Source: an uncultured Lachnospiraceae bacterium (GTDB lineage Bacteria; Bacillota; Clostridia; Lachnospirales; Lachnospiraceae). From it: DNA of 14,818 nt. Every line of letters starts with the position of its first letter. Within the stretch, counting starts at the first letter, position 1. The DNA is taken from positions 1 to 14,818 of the forward strand of contig CALZHV010000036.1 in the NCBI GenBank assembly GCA_945787485.1. Direction: 5' to 3'. Below, piece by piece: positions 7,253 to 13,787 of the stretch. The position numbers and the translations under genes were made by a program. The notes under the pieces are model-generated. The model saw nothing but the letters and a program-made list of their open reading frames with translations. It ran no database searches and had not been told where the DNA came from.

Positions 7253-8131
7253 TTATACACCTAAACTATCCATATCTCCACCCAGCTTCTTGTATATTTT
7301 AACAAGGAGCAATGTTACCAAAATCAATATTATCGAAAGTGCTGCACCAAGCGGCCAGTTATTTCCACTCTTGAACTGTCTTTCAATCAGGTTACCGATT
7401 ACATCAGAGTTACCACCACCGAGAATGTTAGAAACAAAGAAGTAACCAAGGCATGGTATAAATACCATTATGCTTCCTGAAAAAATACCACTTGCCGTAA
7501 GAGGAAGAATAACCTCAAAAAATGTTTTGACCGGCTTAGCTCCAAGATCAGAAGATGCTTCAAGCAGGCTTCCGTCCAGTTTCTCTATAGCCGTATATAA
7601 AGGTAAAATCATAAATGGTATAAGGCAGTAAACCATACCAAGCACTGTTGTTCCCTGATTATATAAAAAATCAAGTGGTTCAGTTGTTATATGTAATGCC
7701 TGAAGTGCGTTATTTAACCATCCGTTTGTTCCAAGAAATGTTCTCCAGCCATATACACGTATCAATGAGTTTGTCCAAAATGGTATTATTACCAGCATAT
7801 AAAACAACTGTTTTCTCTTGCTCTTTGTTCTTGCAATAATATATGAAAACGGATATGCAATTAATATACATAAAAGTGTAGTAATAAATGCAATTAAAAT
7901 TGACTGTCCGTATATTTTTATGTAATCAGGACTAAGAAGTTTTCCATAGTTTGCAAGTGAAAATTTAAATACTACATTATAATATTCATCCGTTGTACAA
8001 AAACTCATCACTGCCACATATACAAGCGGAACAGCAACCAGCAACACAAGCAGCAATGCTACAGGCCCTACCATTACTAATGCGGGCAATGTATTGGATC
8101 TAAACTGATGACTAGAATGTTTTTTCTCCAT
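7253..8131 (-). CDS. potB: Spermidine/putrescine-type ABC transporter permease (PotB)
   Basis: A permease of about 292 residues with six predicted membrane helices, the first near residues 15-38 (PALVMVGPVALLLVLLVAVP). The EAA docking loop is visible as EASSDLGAKPVKTFFEVILP. I place the start at 8131 because AGGGGG sits seven bases upstream; an ATG two codons earlier (8137) is almost on top of that site. The gap after potA is about a dozen bases, so the genes are cotranscribed. It pairs with PotC in the importer. The YSIIxR-like SYIIARTKSK region and GLNGW-like GTNGWLNN segment are usual for PotB/YdcU-type permeases. Substrate specificity rests with PotD and the channel and cannot be read here. 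Confidence 0.93.
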   Translation of the reverse strand: MEKKHSSHQFRSNTLPALVMVGPVALLLVLLVAVPLVYVAVMSFCTTDEYYNVVFKFSLANYGKLLSPDYIKIYGQSILIAFITTLLCILIAYPFSYIIARTKSKRKQLFYMLVIIPFWTNSLIRVYGWRTFLGTNGWLNNALQALHITTEPLDFLYNQGTTVLGMVYCLIPFMILPLYTAIEKLDGSLLEASSDLGAKPVKTFFEVILPLTASGIFSGSIMVFIPCLGYFFVSNILGGGNSDVIGNLIERQFKSGNNWPLGAALSIILILVTLLLVKIYKKLGGDMDSLGV

Positions 8132-8143
8132 AACCATTCCCCC

Positions 8144-9250
8144 TTAAGCTAAAACGATACTATCAAGTGCTTCAAATATTGAATTTTCCTTGCTATGTAT
8201 CAATACTGCATCTTCTATATTCCAATAAGGATAAATGTGAGAACCGATTTCCGGAAGTTTCTGACCTGCAAGTCTTTCAATCTTTAATTCATTGCCATTT
8301 GGCAATGAAACGATACATTTGATAACAGAACCTACATACACATAATCCTTAACTACTGCTGTAATGCCAAATCCATCCACCGGCGCATCTGAATATTTCA
8401 TCTTCTCAGGCCTTACAGATACAGTCATATATTCACCAAATTTGAAGTTTGTACCCTTTCCTGAGATAAAACCATTTTCAATCATGACCTGAACCTGATC
8501 ATCTTGTACAAAGCTCACAGTTCCATCAAAAATATTTGTTTCTCCTATAAAGGTTGCAACAAATTTTGTCGCAGGAGATTCATAAATCTCAGTTGGTGTT
8601 CCGAGCTGATCTAAAACTCCATCGTGCATTATTGCTATTCGGTCACTCATTGTCAAAGCTTCTTCCTGATCATGAGTAACATATATAAATGTAATGTTTA
8701 GCTTTTTCTGAAGTCTTTTTAATTCAAGCTGCATCTGCTTACGAAGCTTTAAATCGAGAGCTCCAAGAGGCTCATCAAGAAGTAAAACTCTTGGTCTGTT
8801 AATCAAAGCTCTCGCTATTGCAACTCTCTGCTTCTGTCCGCCTGACAACTGACTTGGATATCTTTTTTCAAAGCCCTCAAGCTGTACTAAAGACATCATC
8901 TCTGTGACACGCTCTTTTATTTCATTTTTAGGAACTTTTTTCATCTTTAGACCATATGCTATATTGTCATAAATAGTCTTGTGTGGGAAAAGCGCATAGC
9001 TCTGAAAAACTGTATTAACATTTCTTTCAAACGGTTCCTTTTCTTCAATGCTTTCTCCCTCAACCTTTATACTTCCGGTTGTTGGTTCCTCAAAACCGGC
9101 AATCATACGAAGTGTAGTTGTTTTACCACAACCTGATGAGCCGAGCAATGTAAGAAACTCACCTTCTTCTACAGTCAAATTCAAGTCCTTAACTACATGA
9201 TTGGTTCCATATATTTTATTTACACCTTCGATTTCAACAATATTTCCCAC
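8144..9250 (-). CDS. potA: Spermidine/putrescine-type ABC transporter ATPase (PotA)
   Basis: A 368-residue cytoplasmic ATPase. The nucleotide-binding domain is intact: Walker A GSSGCGKT (37-44), Q-loop Q83 in VFQSYALFPH, signature LSGGQ (135-139), Walker B VLLLDE (155-160) and switch H193 in VTHDQEE. A C-terminal TOBE-type regulatory domain follows from about residue 240 to the end, as in PotA/MalK relatives. The start is GTG at 9250, behind GAGGTGA with suitable spacing. It begins 33 bases after the PII-family gene and drives import through PotB and PotC. The neighbour suggests that PII may control transporter activity, as PII proteins do for nitrate and urea ABC importers in cyanobacteria (family knowledge, applied here by inference). 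Confidence 0.95.
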   Translation of the reverse strand: MGNIVEIEGVNKIYGTNHVVKDLNLTVEEGEFLTLLGSSGCGKTTTLRMIAGFEEPTTGSIKVEGESIEEKEPFERNVNTVFQSYALFPHKTIYDNIAYGLKMKKVPKNEIKERVTEMMSLVQLEGFEKRYPSQLSGGQKQRVAIARALINRPRVLLLDEPLGALDLKLRKQMQLELKRLQKKLNITFIYVTHDQEEALTMSDRIAIMHDGVLDQLGTPTEIYESPATKFVATFIGETNIFDGTVSFVQDDQVQVMIENGFISGKGTNFKFGEYMTVSVRPEKMKYSDAPVDGFGITAVVKDYVYVGSVIKCIVSLPNGNELKIERLAGQKLPEIGSHIYPYWNIEDAVLIHSKENSIFEALDSIVLA

Positions 9251-9283
9251 AAAATCACCTCAAATCATTAGCCATATTTGCAA

Positions 9284-9637
9284 TTACAAAGCTTTTGTTC
9301 CTCTCTCACCTGTACGAATTCTAACTGCCTCTTCAATATTACGTACAAATATTTTTCCGTCTCCCACATGATTTGTGGCACATACTTCTCTAACCTTCAT
9401 AATTACTGACTCGACATCTTTATCTTCTACAACAACTTCTACCCTGATTTTGGGAAGAAGGTTTATTGTTGTTTTGAAACCTTTTATTTCATTTACTCCG
9501 TTTTCCTGAACTGCACCTTTCTGAGTTCCGCATCCCATTACGGTTGATAATGTCATACCACCGCAATGTATATCATCCAAAATCTTCTTTATCTCTTCCA
9601 ACTTTTCAGGTCTGATAATCATTACTAATTCTTTCAT
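9284..9637 (-). CDS. P-II family signal protein, PotN-like
   Basis: A 117-residue PII trimer subunit. Conserved features are the N-terminal strand KELVMIIRPEKLEEI, Q39 in GCGTQKG, LPK (K63), the B-loop VGDGKIFV and the C-loop VRIRTGERG. The T-loop between Q39 and K63 is about five residues longer than in E. coli GlnB and contains no tyrosine, so the usual uridylylation site Tyr51 is absent. The start is ATG at 9637, nine bases after AAAGGAGG; an upstream TTG is too close. It is the first gene of the polyamine-type transporter operon. From memory, a PII subfamily called PotN, found in Firmicutes pot operons and reported to sense adenylate energy state, fits this context; GlnK or NifI are alternatives. 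Likely job: matching import to the cell's energy or nitrogen state, perhaps by contact with PotA (inference). Confidence 0.88.
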   Translation of the reverse strand: MKELVMIIRPEKLEEIKKILDDIHCGGMTLSTVMGCGTQKGAVQENGVNEIKGFKTTINLLPKIRVEVVVEDKDVESVIMKVREVCATNHVGDGKIFVRNIEEAVRIRTGERGTKAL

Positions 9638-9742
9638 ATTCAAAATCCTCCTTTACTATGTAGCGCCCCTCGTTTCTCTCGGCGGCAAATCATCGGAACC
9701 GTTCCTGTAAAAGACTTCTTTTCATTGCGATTCCACCTAAAT

Positions 9743-9775
9743 AAAAAAAGCGGAGCTTCCTTGTAGAAAGCCCCG
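9743..9775 (-). terminator. Intrinsic terminator / leader hairpin before the PII-pot operon
   Basis: On the minus strand CGGGGCTTTC pairs with GGAAGCTCCG (two G-U pairs) around the loop TACAA, followed by CTTTTTTT. The pairing is complete only in minus-strand RNA, which fixes its direction. It lies 100 bases after the LuxR-type gene and 114 bases before the PII gene start. It ends the regulator transcript, but it also lies inside the leader of the predicted operon 1 promoter at 9807-9835. Confidence 0.78.
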
Positions 9776-9806
9776 TTGCTTATTTATACTTAATTAACTT
9801 AAGCAA

Positions 9807-9835
9807 ATGATATTACTTTTTAACCGATAATACAA
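9807..9835 (-). promoter_or_regulatory. Predicted sigma-A promoter of operon 1 (PII-pot)
   Basis: The minus strand has TTGTAT (9830-9835), 17 bases, then TATCAT (9807-9812). The -10 matches 5/6. The -35 is weak after TTG, which fits an activated promoter. The box AAGTGGTATAAA ends 18 bases upstream. I find no better promoter between the hairpin at 9743-9775 and the PII gene. Confidence 0.5.
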
Positions 9836-9853
9836 TTAATCTTTTTTACCATT

Positions 9854-9876
9854 TTTATACCACTTTTTAAGTATTT
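9854..9876 (-). promoter_or_regulatory. 23-base repeat carrying the AAGTrGTAyAAA box, upstream of operon 1
   Basis: This stretch is identical at 22 of 23 positions to 4190-4212. On the minus strand it contains ACTTAAAAAGT (an ACTT-N3-AAGT inverted repeat) followed by GGTATAAA. The 12-base box AAGTGGTATAAA occupies 9854-9865, centred near -61 of the predicted promoter. It overlaps the stop codon of the LuxR-type gene, just as the other copy overlaps the stop at 4211. A binding site for the neighbouring regulator is the obvious hypothesis. Confidence 0.5.
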
Positions 9877-10625
9877 TATTCTTTTTCTCTTACAATTTTA
9901 AACAATTGTACTCTGTTTTTTATTCCTAATTTTCTGTATATGTTCAAAATATGTTTCTTGAGCGTATTCTCTGTTATTGTAAGTTGCTCACAAATCTGCA
10001 TATTATCCAGTCCCTGCATTAAAAGCTTCAAAATCGTATGTTCTCTTCTTGTTAAGTCATACTTTTCTGTAGCAGCTGATACGGTAAGTTTTTCATCAAG
10101 CTCACTTCCATTTTTCTTTTGTTTATACAGTCTGTATGCCATGTGGTCTTTTAACATATCGAGTAAGAAAATATCATCATAATGAAAATTATCCTTACCT
10201 ATGGTACGATAAAATGTAATTACTCCCACAAATTCTTTTTCTTTTGCAAGCACCATCTGTAAAGAATAATGCCAATTATTTGGTTTATATACTTTTTTAT
10301 AATATTCCGTCTCAATTCGTGCATCATCCGAAATTATATCGGTTTCCCTATATATTAATGACTTGCCACTGTACAATATTCCTCGACTGTAATCGATATC
10401 ATCATACAAATCCGACAAATTTTCTTCGCAATTATAAAATACAGGTGAAGCCAGCTTGTTGCTTTGTTTTGAATCGGCAAGAAAAAAATCAGCACTATCA
10501 AAATCAATAAGCATCTTTATCTGTTCCAAAAACTGCTCCCGCATCTGTTCGAGATTATCCATTGTATGAATTTTATAAATTATGCTGTTTAGTAACATCC
10601 AGTCATTAATTTCAAGTGTTCTCAT
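9876..10625 (-). CDS. LuxR-family helix-turn-helix transcriptional regulator
   Basis: A 249-residue regulator. The C-terminal LuxR/NarL-type DNA-binding domain spans about 189-249: LTRREHTILKLL, then NMQICEQLTITENTLKKH and IYRKLGIKNR, with the usual recognition helix. Residues 1-165 form a GAF-like sensory region (QFLEQIKMLIDFDSADFFL, then KEFVGVITFYR) with no phospho-acceptor receiver motif, so it probably binds a small ligand. The start ATG at 10625 follows GGAGGTGA at good spacing; an in-frame GTG farther upstream lies inside a hairpin and has no binding site. It has its own promoter (10692-10720) and is transcribed toward the PII-pot operon, 233 bases away. It probably controls the amine uptake and oxidation operons in response to their substrate (inference from position and the shared boxes). 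Confidence 0.85.
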   Translation of the reverse strand: MRTLEINDWMLLNSIIYKIHTMDNLEQMREQFLEQIKMLIDFDSADFFLADSKQSNKLASPVFYNCEENLSDLYDDIDYSRGILYSGKSLIYRETDIISDDARIETEYYKKVYKPNNWHYSLQMVLAKEKEFVGVITFYRTIGKDNFHYDDIFLLDMLKDHMAYRLYKQKKNGSELDEKLTVSAATEKYDLTRREHTILKLLMQGLDNMQICEQLTITENTLKKHILNIYRKLGIKNRVQLFKIVREKE

Positions 10626-10654
10626 AAAGACTTCACCTCCAACAAATAACAAAG

Positions 10655-10679
10655 CGGAGTTCACAAATAGTGAACTCCG
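10655..10679 (-). terminator. Intrinsic-terminator-like hairpin after ptsG and in the luxR leader
   Basis: CGGAGTTCAC pairs perfectly with GTGAACTCCG around a five-base loop. On the minus strand it is followed by CTTTGTTATTTGTT, a moderate U-rich tract. It lies 48 bases after the PTS stop codon and only 29 bases before the LuxR-type start codon, downstream of that gene's predicted promoter. It resembles the hairpin at 9743-9775 (both read CAACGGrG...CTCCGCTTT). Confidence 0.65.
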
Positions 10680-10691
10680 TTGTTCTTTTTT

Positions 10692-10720
10692 CTTATATCA
10701 TATTATATTACTTTTTTCAA
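10692..10720 (-). promoter_or_regulatory. Predicted sigma-A promoter of the LuxR-type gene
   Basis: TTGAAA (10715-10720), a 17-base spacer and TATAAG (10692-10697) on the minus strand; each hexamer matches 5/6. It sits between the PTS stop codon and the hairpin at 10655-10679. The spacer contains AAGTAATATAAT, a 10/12 match to the AAGTrGTAyAAA box, a placement that would suit autorepression. Confidence 0.6.
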
Positions 10721-10726
10721 GTCGTT

Positions 10727-12835
10727 TTATAGAAGTGTTTCTATAACATACAGCTCGTCTCCTGCATTCACCTTTCCTGTTTTTAAAATTCTAATTCTCT
10801 TGTTATCATTCATGGATGTGCAAATAACAGGTGAAGCAATAGATGGTGCATGTCCTGCCACATAATCAATGTCAATATGCATAAGCAAATCTCCTGCCTT
10901 AACCTTTTTGCCCTCCTCCACAAATACTTCGAATCCTTTTCCATCAAGTTTTACAGTATCTATTCCTATGTGCATTAAAAGTTCATTTCCGTCTTCCGTA
11001 ACAAGTCCTATAGCATGTTTTGTCGGAAATACAAAGGATACTGTAGCATCTGCCGGCGCTACAATTTCAGAATAATCCGGTTCAATAACCATACCCTCAC
11101 CCATCATACCTGATGCAAAGGCTTCATCACACACCGTATCTAATAATGCTGCATATCCCGACATCGGACTTTTAATTAATTCATGATGTTTAACAATCGG
11201 TGTTTCTTCTGTATCAGTAGTGCTATTTGTGTTTTCCATATATTCACACAAATCTGATTTAATAACAGATACACGTGGTCCGTATATTATCTGCACGCCT
11301 TCTCCCTTACAAATAACGCCGACAGCTCCGGTTGATTTTAATATATCCTGATTTACTTTAGAAGAATCATATACAGTACAACGAAGTCTCGTTGCGCAGC
11401 AATCCACATCCGAAACATTTTCTTTTCCTCCGAGCCCGTCTAATATCTGTGAGGATATAATATACTTATCCTCAATATCTTCTCCATTCTTGTTTTCTTC
11501 ATTTTTTTGACTTTTCTTTGCTTCAATATCACTTCTGCCATACAGCTTCACTTCATCTGTATCTTCACGCCCCGGTGTTCTAAGATCAAGCTTTCTTATG
11601 AGGAAGCTGAAAATAAAATAGTAAATCAAAAAATAAAACAGTCCGACAATAACAATCCATATCCAGTTTGTTTTATCATTTCCCTGAAGAATTCCAAAGA
11701 GTAAAAGGTCGATTAAACCACCTGAAAATGTCATCCCGACACCTACATTAAATACGTGCATTAACATATATGCAAATCCCGCAAACACGCAATGAATCGC
11801 ATAAAGTCCCGGTGCAACAAACAGGAATGTAAATTCAATAGGTTCAGTAATTCCGGTAATCATAGAAGTAAGAGCCGCAGAAAGTAAAAGTCCGGCTACT
11901 GCTTTTTTCTTTCCCGGCTTAGCCGTCTTGTACATTGCAAGTGCAGCTCCCGGAAGTCCAAATATCATAAGGGGGAATTTTCCCGCCATAAACCTTGTTG
12001 CATCTGACGAAAATGAAGTTACATTTGGGTCTGCAAGCTGTGCAAAGAAAATATTTTGAGCTCCTTCTATAAGTTCACCGTTTACAATCATTGTTCCGCC
12101 AACCGCAGTCTGCCAAAATGGGATATAAAAGACATGATGCAGACCAAACGGAATGAGAAGTCTTTCCATAAATCCATATATCCATGTGCCTGCGTATCCC
12201 GATTTCAGAACAAGCTCCCCGACCATATTAATTCCTGACTGAACAGGCGGCCACACAAAGAATAATATTATTCCCACTAACGTAAACACAAGAGAGCTTA
12301 TAATGGGCACAAATCTTGTTCCTCCAAAAAAAGATAAAACCTGAGGGAGTTCTATTTTATAGAAGCGGTTATGCAAAAACGAAACGCCAAGTCCTACTAT
12401 AATACCGCCAAAAACACCCATTTGTAACGATGTGATTCCGAGCACATTTGTAACAGAACCACTAAGCATTTCATCTGCTCCGCCGTTGATTGTTATCATC
12501 GCATTTATGGAAGCATGCATTATCAAAAATGCCACAACCGACGAAAGTGCCGCAACACTCTTTTCCTGCTTTGCCATTCCAATGGCAACACCCATTGCAA
12601 AAAGGACCGGCAAATTGGCAAACACAACATTTCCTGCTTCTGCCATAACCGTAAAAACAACGTTTAAAAAAGTTCCTTCACCTAAAATACCGGTGAGATT
12701 ATATGCCTCAAGCGTTGTTTGATTTGTAAATGAGCTTCCGAGTCCCAGCAAAAGTCCTGCTACAGGAAGCAGTGCAATCGGCAACATAAATGAACGTCCG
12801 ACTCGTTGAAGCACACCAAATATTTTATCTTTCAT
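10727..12835 (-). CDS. ptsG: PTS glucose-family permease, fused IICBA
   Basis: A 702-residue membrane transporter that imports and phosphorylates a sugar. Domain order is IIC, IIB, IIA. The IIC domain (about 1-415) starts with FGVLQRVGRSFMLPIALLP and contains GLHHVFYIPFW and the substrate motif GITEPIEF, both close to Bacillus PtsG as I recall it; it ends with RTPGRED. A charged linker leads to IIB, with the phospho-cysteine C480 in CATRLR. IIA (about 556-702) has H607 in KHAIGL and phospho-histidine H622 in LLMHIGID. All active-site residues are present, so the protein should need only HPr and enzyme I. Glucose is the most likely substrate; N-acetylglucosamine or a maltose-type sugar cannot be excluded. 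The start is behind AAGGAGA. A perfect inverted repeat at 12856-12884 lies over its likely promoter. It appears monocistronic. Confidence 0.9.
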   Translation of the reverse strand: MKDKIFGVLQRVGRSFMLPIALLPVAGLLLGLGSSFTNQTTLEAYNLTGILGEGTFLNVVFTVMAEAGNVVFANLPVLFAMGVAIGMAKQEKSVAALSSVVAFLIMHASINAMITINGGADEMLSGSVTNVLGITSLQMGVFGGIIVGLGVSFLHNRFYKIELPQVLSFFGGTRFVPIISSLVFTLVGIILFFVWPPVQSGINMVGELVLKSGYAGTWIYGFMERLLIPFGLHHVFYIPFWQTAVGGTMIVNGELIEGAQNIFFAQLADPNVTSFSSDATRFMAGKFPLMIFGLPGAALAMYKTAKPGKKKAVAGLLLSAALTSMITGITEPIEFTFLFVAPGLYAIHCVFAGFAYMLMHVFNVGVGMTFSGGLIDLLLFGILQGNDKTNWIWIVIVGLFYFLIYYFIFSFLIRKLDLRTPGREDTDEVKLYGRSDIEAKKSQKNEENKNGEDIEDKYIISSQILDGLGGKENVSDVDCCATRLRCTVYDSSKVNQDILKSTGAVGVICKGEGVQIIYGPRVSVIKSDLCEYMENTNSTTDTEETPIVKHHELIKSPMSGYAALLDTVCDEAFASGMMGEGMVIEPDYSEIVAPADATVSFVFPTKHAIGLVTEDGNELLMHIGIDTVKLDGKGFEVFVEEGKKVKAGDLLMHIDIDYVAGHAPSIASPVICTSMNDNKRIRILKTGKVNAGDELYVIETLL

Positions 12836-12855
12836 ATTTTGTCTCCTTCATACAT

Positions 12856-12884
12856 GTATTTGAAATATAACCAGTTTCAAATAC
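12856..12884. promoter_or_regulatory. Inverted repeat (operator or leader hairpin) upstream of ptsG
   Basis: Perfect 10-base arms GTATTTGAAA and TTTCAAATAC are separated by nine bases and lie 20 bases before the PTS start codon. A possible promoter, TTGGGA (12888-12893), 18 bases, TATATT (12864-12869), would be overlapped by it. It could be a repressor operator, or an RNA hairpin if transcription starts farther upstream. No poly-U follows, so it is not a terminator. Confidence 0.5.
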
Positions 12885-12925
12885 TATTCCCAAACCGAGC
12901 CGTTAAAATTCATATTATGCGGTTA

Positions 12926-12986
12926 AAAAAGCGAGAGTTTGATATTTATACGGTTAATACCTTCATTTATCAAACTCTCGCTTTTT
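12926..12986 (-). terminator. Long-stem terminator after the cytidylate-kinase-like gene
   Basis: Nineteen-base arms (12926-12944 and 12968-12986) are perfectly complementary, with outer A/T tracts around GCGAGAGTTTGATA and a 23-base loop. A T-run lies on both strands, so it could act in both directions. It is 58 bases after the kinase-like stop codon. The loop is unusually long for an intrinsic terminator, but the stem is very stable. Confidence 0.7.
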
Positions 12987-13044
12987 AATTTAATATTTTT
13001 TGAAAAATCAAGCTGCAATCACATGATTTTTTAGATGTTTTTTA

Positions 13045-13647
13045 TTAGCCCTTACTTTCAGACCTTCTAATTATATAATCTTTTAAAATTTCTACGGTTT
13101 GTTCAAGTCCTAATTTTGAGCTGTTAATACATAAATCATAGTATCTGGAATCACCCCATTTGGTATCCACATAACAGTTATGATACATTTTTCTTTTTAT
13201 ATCATGTCTGGCAATGGCTTTAGCTGCATCGTTCTCATCCATGTTACGAACTTTCATGATTCTTTTTATCTTATCATCCATGTCTCCGGTAATGAATATA
13301 CTGATTAACGACTCGTAATCTTTTAAAATATACTCACCGCAACGTCCTACAACAATCATTGAATTGCCTTCATCAGCTTTTTCTTTTATATAATCAAACT
13401 GAATTTTAGCAATATTTTCTTCTATTGAATTAGACATCCCCCTAATCGTTCTCGTACCAAACGGTTTCTTAGGTGCTTCATCATATTTTTTCAGTACTTC
13501 AAGGCTAAATCCTTTTTCAACCGAAATCTGATCAAGCATATTGTGATCAAGTAACAATATATCTAACTCTTTAGCTAATTTCTCAGCAATATAGTGCCCG
13601 CCACTTCCATATTCTCTGCTTAATGCAATAATAACCTGTTTATTCAT
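13045..13647 (-). CDS. Cytidylate kinase-like family protein
   Basis: A 200-residue P-loop-type protein of the cytidylate-kinase-like family common in Clostridia. The N-terminus carries the family's ISREYGSGG-type motif as LSREYGSGG (residues 9-17), replacing a classical Walker A. MIVVGRCGEYIL (97-108) and the basic lid-like stretch IARHDIKRKMYHNCY follow in the usual order. The C-terminal YYDLCINSSKLGLEQTV region matches the family's nucleotide-kinase fold. It differs from true Cmk, and its physiological substrate is not established; a nucleotide or small-molecule kinase role is family inference. The start at 13647 has AAAGGAGG upstream. It is flanked by its own promoter and by the strong hairpin at 12926-12986, so it is probably a single-gene transcript unrelated to the sugar and amine genes. 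Confidence 0.87.
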   Translation of the reverse strand: MNKQVIIALSREYGSGGHYIAEKLAKELDILLLDHNMLDQISVEKGFSLEVLKKYDEAPKKPFGTRTIRGMSNSIEENIAKIQFDYIKEKADEGNSMIVVGRCGEYILKDYESLISIFITGDMDDKIKRIMKVRNMDENDAAKAIARHDIKRKMYHNCYVDTKWGDSRYYDLCINSSKLGLEQTVEILKDYIIRRSESKG

Positions 13648-13734
13648 GACTATATCCTCCTTTTTAATCTTTAATTATCGAAAAGGCAAAATAATTTTTA
13701 TCAAATATACTTTTCAAGCACAATCATTTGTATA

Positions 13735-13771
13735 ACTATATTACATGCGCATAATTTGACAACTCGTCAAA
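13735..13771 (-). promoter_or_regulatory. Predicted promoter with overlapping inverted repeat, cytidylate-kinase-like gene
   Basis: The minus strand has TTGTCA (13757-13762), 16 bases, then TATAGT (13735-13740); both hexamers match 5/6. The inverted repeat TTTGAC-N5-GTCAAA (13755-13771) covers the -35 element and could be an operator. It is not followed by a U-tract, so I do not call it a terminator of the upstream gene. Confidence 0.5.
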
Positions 13772-13787
13772 ACAGATATTATTTTTA

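Noticed and set aside
9724..9740. T-box-like motif GGTGGAATCGC on the minus strand before the PII gene
   Set aside because: It differs from the T-box core by one base, but there is no stem I or specifier region upstream and no competing terminator downstream. It lies after, not before, the leader hairpin.
9644..9742. Guanidine or glutamine riboswitch
   Set aside because: I looked for the ACGR-loop hairpins and known cores; the matches are fragmentary and no overall architecture fits.
9743..9800. ANTAR-type (EutV/NasR) antitermination target in the operon 1 leader
   Set aside because: Nitrogen operons in Clostridia can use it, but the required pair of hexaloop hairpins with conserved A and G positions is not seen; the loop here is TACAA and the preceding stem is weak.
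10626..10664. GTG start adding 13 residues to the LuxR-type regulator
   Set aside because: The codon lies inside the hairpin at 10655-10679 with no ribosome binding site, whereas the ATG at 10625 follows GGAGGTGA.
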